A DNA stretch of 64,000 nt from G942493275 sp942493275 (GCA_942493275.1 OW818687.1:1674001-1738000); one strand, 5' to 3'. Positions 7,442 through 16,093 are shown, counted from the first letter of the stretch. Translations and numbers: made by a program. The notes: a model not told the origin generated them from the sequence alone.

Positions 7442-8227
7442 ATGGCAGACGAACCGCAGCAGGTCGACCCGAATCCCGCCGCACGGTCGGCAGAAAGTCC
7501 CGCAGAGGCCATGCGACGCGTCGACCGCCACCAGCAGAGCCGCCGGTCGCGCCGCATATGGCTCGCGGTTGCGGGGCTCGCTGTCATCACCGTGGTCGTA
7601 GTGGCCGGGTGGGGAGCCGTCCGCCTCTACCAGGATGCCCAGTCGGCTCCGCCCGAGCGCATCGTCGTGATCGGCGAGACGTCCCTTGAGGATGGCACCA
7701 TCGTCGCGGGCCCGGTCGTGGTGATCGAGCCCGACGGCACCGCGCTCAAGGTGACCTCCATCGACGCCGCGCGGTCAGCGGCGATCCCCGGCACCTCCTA
7801 CGACCGCCTTTCCGATGCGTTGCCGATGGGCGGGCCGGAGCTCGTCTCCCAGCTCGTGCTCGGTGAGGACGCCGAGAAGGCCGGCTGGATCGTGCTCGAG
7901 CAAGACGGCTGGGCCGCACTGATCGATGCTGCAGGGGGCGCAGACGTCGAGGTTCCCGGGGAGACCACCGTCTTCACCGGCGACCGGCTGTTCCGCTTCG
8001 AGGAGGGCCTCAAGAAGCTCACCGGAGACGAGGCCGTCGCAATCGCGCTGGGAGCCGAGACCTTCGACGGGATCGAGACAGCCGCCAAAATACGGCTGGC
8101 TCTGGGAGCGGGTCTGGGAGACGCAGCGATCTCGGCGCCCGATCGGCTTGTCGAGCTGATCGAGTCGGGCCAGGCTGAGAGTTCAGAGGATGCCGAGACG
8201 CTCACGGAGTATCTCGGAGGGCAGTGA
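7442..8227 (+). CDS. Membrane-anchored LytR-CpsA-Psr (LCP)-like protein, divergent
   Basis: 261 residues. A basic cytoplasmic N-terminus is followed by one transmembrane helix (about 40-62) and an extracellular domain. Segments such as GGPELVSQLVLG, WIVLEQDGWAALIDAAGGADVEVP and the FEEGLKKLTGDEA helix follow the LCP fold that ligates polymers to peptidoglycan. The arginine-rich substrate loop (YVRxR...RxxRQ) and the usual catalytic Asp/Arg arrangement are not seen, so it may be inactive or regulatory. Nearby polysaccharide genes support an envelope role. The preceding GGGGAG is a usable ribosome site. Confidence 0.5.
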   Translation: MADEPQQVDPNPAARSAESPAEAMRRVDRHQQSRRSRRIWLAVAGLAVITVVVVAGWGAVRLYQDAQSAPPERIVVIGETSLEDGTIVAGPVVVIEPDGTALKVTSIDAARSAAIPGTSYDRLSDALPMGGPELVSQLVLGEDAEKAGWIVLEQDGWAALIDAAGGADVEVPGETTVFTGDRLFRFEEGLKKLTGDEAVAIALGAETFDGIETAAKIRLALGAGLGDAAISAPDRLVELIESGQAESSEDAETLTEYLGGQ

Positions 8228-8252
8228 TCGGAGTCGATGGCACTCGAACTGC

Positions 8253-8281
8253 TTGACTGTTCGGGTACTCGTGCCGATAGT
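8253..8281 (+). promoter_or_regulatory. Predicted promoter of the secreted protein gene
   Basis: TTGACT, 17-base spacer, GATAGT. It falls in the 115-base gap before the secreted protein at 8343 and gives a leader of about 55 bases. Confidence 0.5.
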
Positions 8282-8342
8282 AGTAATGCTGATTGCCGAC
8301 TCCAACCACGAATCGTAGCCGTGGCATCAGGGGGATTGAAGA

Positions 8343-8987
8343 ATGACAGGTACTCGTTTGTTCCGCATCGCAGCGCTCTGTGCACTCGTAGCAGCAGCCG
8401 TTGCAGTCGTCCCGACCTTCTCGGGCGCCGCTGAGCTCAGCCTCCCCACAGGGGTCGATGAAGAGCTCGCCTACCGCATGTACACAGAGCAGCAGGATTC
8501 CAGCCGCAACATCAACCGTCTCGTCGCTGGTGAGCTGCGTCAGTTCCAGGTCACGCGCCGCACGGTCACCTCGTCGACGGCCGAGCTCGCTGTGAATCTC
8601 ACCGATAAGCGCAACATGAAGCTCAACGGCACGATGGTGCTCGTTCGCGGCGGCGACGTCTGGTACTTCGAGACCATCACCAACCGCCAGAACGAGGTCA
8701 ACGACGTTCTTCCCAGCGACCCGGACACCACTCCGGACGTGGGTGTCCTCAACACCATGCTCGCCGAACAGACCTCGAACAGCGACATCACCGCCAAGCT
8801 CGTTGACGGCAGTTACAGCAAGGTCCAGCTCGGTACGCCCAAGCGCGGCTATCGGTCGGTGACCGTGCCGATCTCGCTCCAGGGCAAGAGCGGCACCAAG
8901 ACGGTCCGCGGCGAGATCACGCTGGTCCAGCGCTCCGAAGGCGGCCGGACGTACTGGTACGTCGTAAGCTTCGCGGAGAAGAAGTAG
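8343..8987 (+). CDS. Secreted protein of unknown function
   Basis: 214 residues with a clear signal peptide: a basic start, a hydrophobic core to about residue 28 and an AAA/SGAA-type cleavage region. The mature part is polar, rich in Thr, Val and Asn, with alternating strands (for example GTMVLVRGGDVWYFETIT and YWYVVSFAEK). This suggests a compact beta fold of the NTF2 or lipoprotein-like kind. I recognise no family. It precedes the Wzz/BY-kinase gene by 22 bases and could share its transcript. ATG preceded by GGGGGATTGAAGA. Confidence 0.6.
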   Translation: MTGTRLFRIAALCALVAAAVAVVPTFSGAAELSLPTGVDEELAYRMYTEQQDSSRNINRLVAGELRQFQVTRRTVTSSTAELAVNLTDKRNMKLNGTMVLVRGGDVWYFETITNRQNEVNDVLPSDPDTTPDVGVLNTMLAEQTSNSDITAKLVDGSYSKVQLGTPKRGYRSVTVPISLQGKSGTKTVRGEITLVQRSEGGRTYWYVVSFAEKK

Positions 8988-9009
8988 TCGGCGACAGACG
9001 GGCGCTCCG

Positions 9010-10572
9010 GTGGATCTGAGGGACTTCCTGCGCATCGTTCGTGCGCGCATGTGGATCATCATCATCACCGTCGTCGTGACGGTAGTGACCGCGCTGGCCG
9101 TGAGTCTCGCCCAGCCAGCGGTCTATGAGGCCGAGGCGAACCTTCTCGTATCCGAGAGTGACGCGCGCTCGGCGTTCATGAGCGCCGCGGTCGCGGGCTT
9201 CTCGACGCAGCCCGAGCGCAGCCTCCAGACCCAGGTGCGCATGTTCAGGATGCGCCCTGCGTTCGAGCGCACGGTGCGCAGCCTCGACCTGAGGATGCAC
9301 CCCGACGAGCTCATCGCGGTCACGGAGATCTCGGCCGAGGGCCAGACCAATATCATCACCATCAGGGTTCGCGACAACGATCCCGAGCGCGCGGCCCTGA
9401 TCGCGAATACGCTCGCTGCCGAGTACGCGGTGTGGGTGCGCGACTTCAGTCGCGAGCGCATCAACGCCGCAGCCCAGGAGGTCTCTGCGGAGCTCGACGA
9501 CCTGCGCGCGGAGCTCACGGAGCTCGGCGAGCAGGCGGGCTCCAAGCCTACCGAGCGCGAGCGTGTTTCGCTCCAGATCGCGAGCCAGGACTACGCGGCA
9601 CTCTCAGAGCAGCTCAGGCAGCTGCAGATCCAGGAGCAGATGGAGATCGGACCCGTGCAGGTGGTCAACACCGCCGCCGTGCCCGAGAGCCCCGTCACCC
9701 CCAAGCCGCTGCGCAACACGGTACTGGCGCTCGTCGTGGGCCTCATCTTCGGGCTCGGCATCGTCTGGGTCGTGGAGACGCTCGACACCAGCATCAAGAC
9801 GGGTGAGGACCTCGCCGAGATCACCGGCGCGCCGGTGCTGGGCATCGTGCCCCTTCAGCGCGAGGATATCGCGGGCGGAGTCGTGCTCAACCGCACCGCT
9901 TCGACTCCCGTGGCCGAGTCTTTCCGAGGAATCCGGAACTCGCTGGACTTCATCAACTTCGAGCACAGCATCAAGACGCTGCTGGTCACCTCGGCCGCTC
10001 CGGGCGAGGGCAAGTCGACAGTCGCCGCGAACCTCGCGGAGGGTCTGGCTCGCGCCGGGCGCCGCGTGGTGCTCGTCTCGGTCGACTTCCACCGTCCCAA
10101 GTCGGCGGCCTACCTCGGCGTGGGCGAGGCGCTCGGCCTCTCGCACGTACTCTCCGGTCAGTACTCGCTCGAGGCGTGCCTGCAACCCACCGGCGAAGGC
10201 GGTCCCGTGGTGCTGGCGTCGGGCAAGGTGCCGCCGAACCCGTCCGAGCTTCTCGGCTCCGAGCGCATGGGTGCGCTCATCAAGCAGCTTGAGGCCCGCG
10301 CCGACTGGGTGGTCCTCGACGGACCTCCGGTTCTCGCGGTCGCCGACACCACCGCCGTGGCGAAGTGGTCGGACGGCGTGCTCGTGGTCGCGCGCGCCAA
10401 CAAGACCGCGAAGGACCAGCTCCAGAGGGCTGTACAGATGCTCGCGGGTGTCGGCGCCAAGATCGTCGGCTCGGTCCTGCTCGGTGTGCCGGATGGCGGC
10501 GGAGGCGCGGGAAGCTACACGTACACGTACAGCTCGTACTCCGCGCGGCGTCACAAGGGCGGTCCAGAGTAG
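9010..10572 (+). CDS. Polysaccharide co-polymerase fused to BY-type tyrosine kinase
   Basis: 520 residues. The N-terminal Wzz domain has a transmembrane helix at about 17-38, an extracellular coiled segment (about 140-215) and a second helix at about 235-256 preceded by the proline-rich PESPVTPKP. The cytoplasmic CpsD-like kinase follows, with Walker A SAAPGEGKST (about 330), Walker A' VVLVSVDFHRP (about 355), Walker B VVLDGPP (about 436) and a C-terminal tyrosine cluster SYTYTYSSY, the usual autophosphorylation site. Such proteins set polymer length and couple phosphorylation to synthesis. It probably serves the surface polysaccharide encoded across the window. GTG start. Confidence 0.9.
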   Translation: MDLRDFLRIVRARMWIIIITVVVTVVTALAVSLAQPAVYEAEANLLVSESDARSAFMSAAVAGFSTQPERSLQTQVRMFRMRPAFERTVRSLDLRMHPDELIAVTEISAEGQTNIITIRVRDNDPERAALIANTLAAEYAVWVRDFSRERINAAAQEVSAELDDLRAELTELGEQAGSKPTERERVSLQIASQDYAALSEQLRQLQIQEQMEIGPVQVVNTAAVPESPVTPKPLRNTVLALVVGLIFGLGIVWVVETLDTSIKTGEDLAEITGAPVLGIVPLQREDIAGGVVLNRTASTPVAESFRGIRNSLDFINFEHSIKTLLVTSAAPGEGKSTVAANLAEGLARAGRRVVLVSVDFHRPKSAAYLGVGEALGLSHVLSGQYSLEACLQPTGEGGPVVLASGKVPPNPSELLGSERMGALIKQLEARADWVVLDGPPVLAVADTTAVAKWSDGVLVVARANKTAKDQLQRAVQMLAGVGAKIVGSVLLGVPDGGGGAGSYTYTYSSYSARRHKGGPE

Positions 10573-10625
10573 CCGAGAAGCCCGGTCACCGGCGTCGATG
10601 AGGGCCTGCGCGTGCGGCCGCTCGT

Positions 10626-10654
10626 TTGACACCGGGGCCTGCGCTTGGCATCAT
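10626..10654 (+). promoter_or_regulatory. Predicted promoter of tRNA-Ala
   Basis: A consensus TTGACA, a 17-base spacer and CATCAT, ending 39 bases before the mature tRNA 5' end. The gap from 10573 to the tRNA holds nothing else clear. Confidence 0.6.
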
Positions 10655-10693
10655 TACCTTCGCTCTGCGGCCCCTGGTCGCGGGCTCACTCGT

Positions 10694-10769
10694 GGGGACG
10701 TGGCTCAGTTGGGAGAGCGCTGCCTTCGCACGGCAGAGGTCGGGAGTTCGAATCTCCTCGTCTCCACCA
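10694..10769 (+). tRNA. tRNA-Ala (anticodon CGC), CCA encoded
   Basis: Cloverleaf folded by hand: acceptor GGGGACG with CGTCTCC (one G-T pair), D-arm GCTC/GAGC around AGTTGGGA, anticodon stem CTGCC/GGCAG with loop TTCGCAC (anticodon CGC, reading GCG), T-arm CGGGAGTTCGAATCTCC region, discriminator A and genomic CCA. GCG codons are common in these genes. It has its own promoter and terminator, so it is a single-gene unit. Confidence 0.95.
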
Positions 10770-10780
10770 ACGGGTAGAAT

Positions 10781-10820
10781 GTCGGGGCGGACTGTCATCG
10801 TGCAGGCCGCCCCGACTTTT
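10781..10820 (+). terminator. Rho-independent terminator after tRNA-Ala
   Basis: GTCGGGGCGG pairs exactly with CCGCCCCGAC across a 16-base loop, followed directly by TTTT. Confidence 0.85.
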
Positions 10821-10864
10821 CATAACAGGACGCCTTGATGGCGGTCTCTTGAAGGAGGATTCGC

Positions 10865-11089
10865 ATGGGAGTCGACACTCAGCAGGCCACCGGTCTCGTG
10901 GGATGGGTTCTGCAGTACGGTCAGATCGTGGGCTTCTTCGCCCAGATCATGTTCTGGACTGTGGTCGCCGCGATGTCGGTGTGGGCAGCGATGACGTTCA
11001 AGCGCCTCGTTGATCACATCACCGGCGCCAGCGCCGCGAAGTCGGCCGTCACGGCCGAGCCGGTCGCCGTCGAGGAGTTCGTCGAGTAG
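10865..11089 (+). CDS. Small single-span membrane protein upstream of hemB
   Basis: 74 residues: a short N-terminus, one long hydrophobic segment (about 20-48, QIVGFFAQIMFWTVVAAMSVW), then an Ala/Val/Glu-rich acidic tail. A strong GAAGGAGG precedes the ATG, so it is translated. It sits 29 bases before hemB and is probably in the same transcript. I recognise no family. A role in anchoring or regulating a haem enzyme is possible but only from position. Confidence 0.65.
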   Translation: MGVDTQQATGLVGWVLQYGQIVGFFAQIMFWTVVAAMSVWAAMTFKRLVDHITGASAAKSAVTAEPVAVEEFVE

Positions 11090-11118
11090 TCGCTTCCCTT
11101 CGCAAAGGAGTGAGCACG

Positions 11119-12099
11119 ATGCAGTTCCCAACCTATCGGCCGCGCCGTCTGCGCGCCAATGAGACCATTCGCGCGATGGTGCGCGAGACGACGCTCTCGC
11201 CCCAGGACTTCATCTTTCCGCTCTTCGTGAAGCCCGGTACCGGCAGGCGTGACGAGATCTCGTCGATGCCCGGTCAGTACCAGCTGACCCTCGACCAGCT
11301 TCCGGCCGAGATTGACGAGCTCAAGGCACTCGGAGTTCCCGCCGTCATCCTCTTCGGCCTGCCGAGCTCCAAAGACGCCATCGGCTCCGAGGCCTACGAC
11401 GAGCACGGCATCGTGCAGGAGGCCATCCGCGCCATCAAGGCCCACGATCCCGAGTACTACGTCATCACCGATGTGTGCATGTGCGAGTACACCGACCACG
11501 GCCACTGCGGCGTGCTTGACGACAGCGGCTGTGTCATCAACGACGTGACCCTCGAGCTTCTCGGCAAAGAGGCCGTGAGCCACGCCGAGGCCGGTGCCGA
11601 CATGGTCGCCCCCAGCGACATGATGGACGGCCGCGTCGCCGCCATCCGCGCGGCGCTCGACGCCGAAGGGTTCGACAACATTCCGATCATGGCCTACTCG
11701 GTCAAGTATGCCAGCGGCTACTACGGCCCGTTCCGCGAGGCCGCCGACAGCACGCCCTCGTTCGGTGACCGCAAGCAGTACCAGATGGACCCGGCCAACG
11801 CCGAGGAGGGTATGCGCGAGGCCGCCCTCGATATCGACGAGGGCGCAGACATCGTCATGGTCAAGCCTGCGCTCGCCTACATGGACATGATCCGTCGCGT
11901 GAAGGACGAGTTCGGCTTTCCGACCGCCGCCTACAACGTGAGCGGCGAGTACGCGATGGTGAAGGCGGCCGCGGCCAACGGCTGGATCGACGAGGAGCGC
12001 GTTGTCCTCGAGACCCTGCTCGGCTTCAAGCGCGCCGGCGCTGACCTCATCCTGACCTACCACGCCAAAGACGCGGCGAAGTGGCTGGCTCGCGGGTAG
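11119..12099 (+). CDS. hemB: Delta-aminolevulinic acid dehydratase (porphobilinogen synthase)
   Basis: 326 residues. It condenses two 5-aminolevulinates to porphobilinogen in the cytoplasm. The zinc-type active site shows Cys120, Cys122 and Cys130 in DVCMCEYTDHGHC. The two Schiff-base lysines are Lys196 in MAYSVKYAS and Lys249 in VMVKP. The ATG at 11119 is chosen over the GTG at 11110 because that GTG overlaps the AAGGAG ribosome site, which is ideally spaced for the ATG. Confidence 0.97.
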   Translation: MQFPTYRPRRLRANETIRAMVRETTLSPQDFIFPLFVKPGTGRRDEISSMPGQYQLTLDQLPAEIDELKALGVPAVILFGLPSSKDAIGSEAYDEHGIVQEAIRAIKAHDPEYYVITDVCMCEYTDHGHCGVLDDSGCVINDVTLELLGKEAVSHAEAGADMVAPSDMMDGRVAAIRAALDAEGFDNIPIMAYSVKYASGYYGPFREAADSTPSFGDRKQYQMDPANAEEGMREAALDIDEGADIVMVKPALAYMDMIRRVKDEFGFPTAAYNVSGEYAMVKAAAANGWIDEERVVLETLLGFKRAGADLILTYHAKDAAKWLARG

Positions 12100-13964
12100 A
12101 GCCGCAGACCTCCGACCCTTCGAGCGCCGCTCCGCGTGACCTCGCGCGGGTGGCGCTCTGGGTCGTCGCGGGCACGGCTGCCGCGACGGTGCTCGTCACC
12201 GGGAACACGACCGTCTACGGCGTCACCCAGCTCCCGACGTTCTACGACAACTCGCTTCCGCGGCTCATCGTTGCGGTGCTGGGTACGCTTGCGGCCCTGC
12301 TCCTGCTCGCGCTGCACGCCGCGCGCGGACGCGCCTGGCGCATCCACCCTGCGATGGTGCTCCTGGCAGTCACCGCGCTATTGGCCTTCGTCTCGGCGTA
12401 CGCTGCGGCGGACGCGGGGCTTGCGATCATGGGGATCGTCGACCGGCTCGAAGGCGTCTTCACGTGGCTGCTGTATCCGATGGTGGCTCTCGCGGGCTGT
12501 AATGCGGTGCGTCGCGCCAAGGATCTGCGGACGCTCGCTGTGACCATCACCGTCGCCGCTGTCATCTGCGCGCTCTACGGGCTCCTGCAGTGGGCCGGCG
12601 TCGAGTGGGCGAACCTCACCATCGAGAATCCCGGATTCGACCCGCGCAGGGCATTCGCCACCTTCGGCAACCCTAACTTCCTCGCCGGGTTGATGGTGCT
12701 GGTCCTGCCGATCGGCGTGGGACTCGCGTTTTCCGAGAAGAGCGAGGTCGCCGCGGCGGCGTGGTGGACTGCGGCGGTCGCCGTTGGTGTCGCGCTGTTC
12801 GCGACGTTCACCCGCGGAGCGTGGATCGGGGGCGCGGTCGCGGTAGGCCTGCTTGTGGTCCAGCTTCGTCGTCGGGTGAGCCTGCGCCACGTCGACCTGT
12901 TCGCCTTGGGGATGTGCGCCTTCGCGGCCGTCGGTGCGCTTGTGGCCAGCCTCGCGGCGGACGGCGAGGTCAACATCATCGCTCGCCTGACCGCCAACAC
13001 GTCCTCTGTCGGCAGCCTCAGCGAGAGGTTCCTCACGTGGGAGGCCGCGGTCGCATCGATCGCGCAAAAGCCGCTCTTTGGATGGGGGCCGGACGGGTTC
13101 CTGACCGCGTTTCGGCTGCATCGGCCCGAGCAGATCGCCGAGGTGTTCGGGGGCGCCTACCTCAACTCCAACGCCCACGACTGGCCCCTGCAGGCGGCCG
13201 CAACTCTGGGCGTGCCGGCGGCGCTGGCGTTTTGTGCGGCGATCGTCTTTGCGCTCGTGGGTGCGTGGCGCTCGGGCGACGGGGAGGGCGACGTGCTCGC
13301 CGGTGCAGTTGCCGCAGGGTGCGTGGGCTTCTCGGTACACATGTTGTTCAACGTCGCGGTGCTTGGCGCGACGGTCCCGTTCTTCGCGCTGCTGGGAGGC
13401 GCTCTGTCGCCGGTCGCGCGTAGGGTCGCGCTCCCGCGCATGGCTTCCTGGGGTATCGCCGCGGGTCTGGCGGTCATGGCGATTGCGGCGCTCGCGTTCT
13501 TCGTCCCCGTGGTGAATGCCGATCACGACTACCTGGCTTCACGGCTCGCGTATCGCGGCATCGCGGGCGGCGACGCGGTTGCTCTCGCGCGCGCAGCCGC
13601 CACCGGGGACCCCACACGCGTCCGATACAGCCGCGGCGCGGCCGAGACGCTCGCTGCCCGCTACTACGAGTCCGTTCCGGTGGCCGGCGCGGGTGCCCGC
13701 GAACTCTTCGACGCCGCCGACGCCGCGTTCGTCGCGCACAACCTCAAGTACCCCGCCGATTACCCCGGTGTTGCATGGCACGCGGCATTGCTGGCCGCCG
13801 GCGCCGAGAGCCTCGGCGACGAGACGCTGGCGCGACGCGCTCGGGAAGTCGCCGGGCGGGCGATGGAGCTCGACGCCCAAGGTACGCAGGTGGAGGCCCT
13901 TGCCGATGGCGAGACCGGACGGGCGGCGAGGGCCAGCGCGCTGTCGGTGCCCGGAGTGCCGTAG
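12081..13964 (+). CDS. O-antigen ligase/polymerase-like membrane protein
   Basis: 627 residues with about eleven to twelve transmembrane segments up to about residue 475, then a soluble Ala-rich helical tail that looks like TPR repeats. The O-antigen ligase region has FGNPNFLAGLMVL (about 195-207) and FTRGAWIGG (about 243-251), with the large outward loop ending GWGPDGFL (about 333), as in the WaaL/Wzy family. Such proteins transfer or polymerise lipid-linked glycans outside the membrane. The GTG at 12081 overlaps hemB by 19 bases; a GTG at 12150 is an alternative. The glycan acted on is unknown. Confidence 0.75.
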   Translation: MAGSRVEPQTSDPSSAAPRDLARVALWVVAGTAAATVLVTGNTTVYGVTQLPTFYDNSLPRLIVAVLGTLAALLLLALHAARGRAWRIHPAMVLLAVTALLAFVSAYAAADAGLAIMGIVDRLEGVFTWLLYPMVALAGCNAVRRAKDLRTLAVTITVAAVICALYGLLQWAGVEWANLTIENPGFDPRRAFATFGNPNFLAGLMVLVLPIGVGLAFSEKSEVAAAAWWTAAVAVGVALFATFTRGAWIGGAVAVGLLVVQLRRRVSLRHVDLFALGMCAFAAVGALVASLAADGEVNIIARLTANTSSVGSLSERFLTWEAAVASIAQKPLFGWGPDGFLTAFRLHRPEQIAEVFGGAYLNSNAHDWPLQAAATLGVPAALAFCAAIVFALVGAWRSGDGEGDVLAGAVAAGCVGFSVHMLFNVAVLGATVPFFALLGGALSPVARRVALPRMASWGIAAGLAVMAIAALAFFVPVVNADHDYLASRLAYRGIAGGDAVALARAAATGDPTRVRYSRGAAETLAARYYESVPVAGAGARELFDAADAAFVAHNLKYPADYPGVAWHAALLAAGAESLGDETLARRAREVAGRAMELDAQGTQVEALADGETGRAARASALSVPGVP

Positions 13965-14055
13965 TCTGCGGCTCGGTTCTTGCTATCCTGCGACGTACGC
14001 ATACAACATGGCCGTCGCGCGCCTGGCGCGGCGAATCGTGATGAAGGAGATACGA

Positions 14056-15513
14056 GTGTCTGAGAACGTGGGAGACAGCAGCGCCCGTCCCGATCTCGAG
14101 CTCGAAGAGGAGTTCGGGGAGGACGAAGGCACCATTACTGAGCAGGAGATGGCAGAAGCTGAGGCTGGATGCGGGCAGGCTGCCATCGGGATTCCCATAG
14201 GGGGTACGCCGGCGGCGCACCCCTTCGGAACGTCCTCGGGTGCTGCGCACCCTGCGGGGGTTCCTTCGGGGCACCCCGCCGGCGTACCCGGTGGGCCTGG
14301 GGGGCATCCTGCGGGCGTTGAGCGTCAGCGTCATGGCGGGGCCCGAAGTGTGGGCTTTCGTCCGGGTGGCGGGCCGGAGGCTATCGCTTACCAGGAGCGC
14401 ACGGGCATCAAGGCCCCTCGCATCATCGCTTGGGAGATCACCCGCTCTTGCAACCTGAGCTGCGTGCACTGCCGCGCGGCCGCTGAGTTCGGCCACTATC
14501 ACGGCGAGCTGTCGCTCGATGACATCAAGGCCACCATCGACGACATCGTCACGATCAGCAACCCGATCATCATCCTCACCGGCGGCGAGCCGCTCATGCG
14601 CCCCGACATCTGGGAGATCGTGGACTACTGCCACGAGAAGGGCGCGATGCCGGTCATCGGCACCAACGCGACGCTGATCACCGAAGACATCGCCGCCAAG
14701 ATGGCCGAGCACAAGATCCCGCGCATCAGCGTGTCGATCGACTTCCCGACCGCCGATGGCCACGACGAGTTCCGTGCGCAGCCGGGCTGCTTCGATCAGA
14801 CCATCGCGGGCATCAAGATGGCCAAGGCCGCCGGCGTCGGTGTGCAGATCAACACCACCGTCACCACGCGCAACGGGCACCTCATCAACGAGATCCACGA
14901 CCTCGCCGAGTCGCTCGGCGTCGACGCGTTCCACATCTTCATGCTCGTCCCGACCGGACGCGGCTCCGAGATTCTGGCCGAGGAGCTTCCGCCGGAGGAG
15001 TACGAGAAGGTTCTTGCGTGGGCCTACGAGCGCCAGAAGACCTCGCCGCTGCACTTCAAGCCGACCGATGCGCCGCACTACTACCGCATCATCCGTCAGC
15101 TCGCCAAGGCCGAGGGCCGCAAGGTCACTCGCGAGGAGTACGGCCTCGACGCAATGACGCGCGGCTGTCTGGGCGGCATCACCTTCTGCTTCATCAGCCA
15201 CGTCGGTGACGTCCAGCCCTGCGGCTACTTCGACATGCAGTTGGGCAACGTCAAGGAGCAGCCGTTCAGCCAGATCTGGACCGAGTCCAAGGTCTTCAAC
15301 GACCTGCGCGACTACTCGCTGCTCAAGGGCAAGTGCGGCGCCTGCGAGTACAAGGCCGTCTGCGGCGGCTGCCGCGCCCGAGCGCTCGAGATCACGGGCG
15401 ACTACCTCGAGGCCGAGCCGTACTGCATCTACGAGCCGCCGGCGTGGAAGGGCGAGTGCTCCGTCGAGGAGGCCGCCGCAGACGTCGGTGTCTCCACCAC
15501 GAGCCACGACTAG
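14056..15513 (+). CDS. SPASM radical SAM protein related to AhbD/NirJ haem-synthesis enzymes
   Basis: 485 residues. An acidic N-terminus is followed by an unusual His/Pro/Gly-rich linker (about 45-90), then the radical SAM core with the [4Fe-4S] motif CNLSCVHC (about 133-140) and TGGEPLMRPD (about 176). The C-terminal SPASM cysteines include CGYFD and CGACEYKAVCGGCRARALEITGDYL, close in style to AhbD and NirJ, which decarboxylate or modify haem side chains. The surrounding hem genes and absence of hemE, hemG and hemH here fit a siroheme-derived haem route. Other SPASM roles cannot be excluded. GTG start after AAGGAG; a possible promoter TTGCTA-16-TACAAC lies at 13980-14007. Confidence 0.75.
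   Translation: MSENVGDSSARPDLELEEEFGEDEGTITEQEMAEAEAGCGQAAIGIPIGGTPAAHPFGTSSGAAHPAGVPSGHPAGVPGGPGGHPAGVERQRHGGARSVGFRPGGGPEAIAYQERTGIKAPRIIAWEITRSCNLSCVHCRAAAEFGHYHGELSLDDIKATIDDIVTISNPIIILTGGEPLMRPDIWEIVDYCHEKGAMPVIGTNATLITEDIAAKMAEHKIPRISVSIDFPTADGHDEFRAQPGCFDQTIAGIKMAKAAGVGVQINTTVTTRNGHLINEIHDLAESLGVDAFHIFMLVPTGRGSEILAEELPPEEYEKVLAWAYERQKTSPLHFKPTDAPHYYRIIRQLAKAEGRKVTREEYGLDAMTRGCLGGITFCFISHVGDVQPCGYFDMQLGNVKEQPFSQIWTESKVFNDLRDYSLLKGKCGACEYKAVCGGCRARALEITGDYLEAEPYCIYEPPAWKGECSVEEAAADVGVSTTSHD
14202..14289. repeat. Inverted repeat and HPxG-coding repeats inside the radical SAM gene
   Basis: GGGTACGCCGGCGG at 14202-14215 is the exact reverse complement of CCGCCGGCGTACCC at 14276-14289. Four copies of a GCAYCC...GG unit starting near 14217, 14246, 14271 and 14307 encode His-Pro-x-Gly. 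The element stays in frame and separates the acidic N-terminus from the catalytic domain. Confidence 0.75.
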
Positions 15514-15528
15514 GCGCAAAGAGGCCAC

Positions 15529-16089
15529 GTGTCCGAGACGAACGACAACACCGGGGCGCCCACTGAGGCGCCCCGGCTCGTTCTCCGCAAGGGCGGCCTG
15601 GATGCCTACGAGGCCGTGATCGCAATCTTCGCTCTGCTCGGCGGGGCGGCTTCACTGCTGGCGGGAATCGCCGTGACGATCGCGCTGTTGCTGGGACTGT
15701 CGTCTCGCGCCGGCGTCGAGTTGCCCGGCGCGCTTGGCAACCCGGCGTGGTTGGGCTACCTCGTCGCCTGGCTCGCGGCATTCACCTTCACGCCGTTCGG
15801 CGCGATCGCGGGCGCGATCTCGGGTGGCAGGTGGGGGAGGCTTGCGGGGAAGTGTGGCATCGCGTGGTGTGTCGGTCTGCTGGTGATGACGATCGCGCCA
15901 CTGCTGGCGGGCGTGACTGCGGGACGCTCCGGGGGGATCCTCGCCATCGGACCCACGACAGGCGCGTTCGATATCGCGTTCTTCGCGGTGACGGTCGCGG
16001 TAATGGCGGTCCTGCCGACAATCATCGGTGCGGCGGCGCTGGCATCAGGACTGGGACGCGTCGCCACGACCCCGACCGCCGAGGGCTGA
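15529..16089 (+). CDS. Four-span membrane protein of unknown function
   Basis: 186 residues. A polar N-terminus of about 28 residues precedes four hydrophobic segments (about 33-55, 68-92, 108-128 and 140-165) rich in Gly and Ala, with a short cytoplasmic-like loop GGRWGRLAGK. No family recognised. The GTG lies 15 bases after the radical SAM stop, with AGAGG upstream, so it probably shares that transcript. A haem or porphyrin transport role would be speculation. It faces the minus-strand genes convergently across four bases. Confidence 0.65.
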   Translation: MSETNDNTGAPTEAPRLVLRKGGLDAYEAVIAIFALLGGAASLLAGIAVTIALLLGLSSRAGVELPGALGNPAWLGYLVAWLAAFTFTPFGAIAGAISGGRWGRLAGKCGIAWCVGLLVMTIAPLLAGVTAGRSGGILAIGPTTGAFDIAFFAVTVAVMAVLPTIIGAAALASGLGRVATTPTAEG

Positions 16090-16093
16090 CGCG

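Noticed and set aside
13516..14055. A longer N-terminus for the radical SAM protein, starting inside the ligase-like gene
   Set aside because: The extra residues are Arg/Pro-rich shadow sequence of the other gene; a GTG at 14056 with AAGGAG seven bases upstream is a proper start.
13744..15528. A 594-codon minus-strand open frame over the radical SAM gene
   Set aside because: It mirrors the codon bias of the real gene, has no ribosome site and no recognisable domain.
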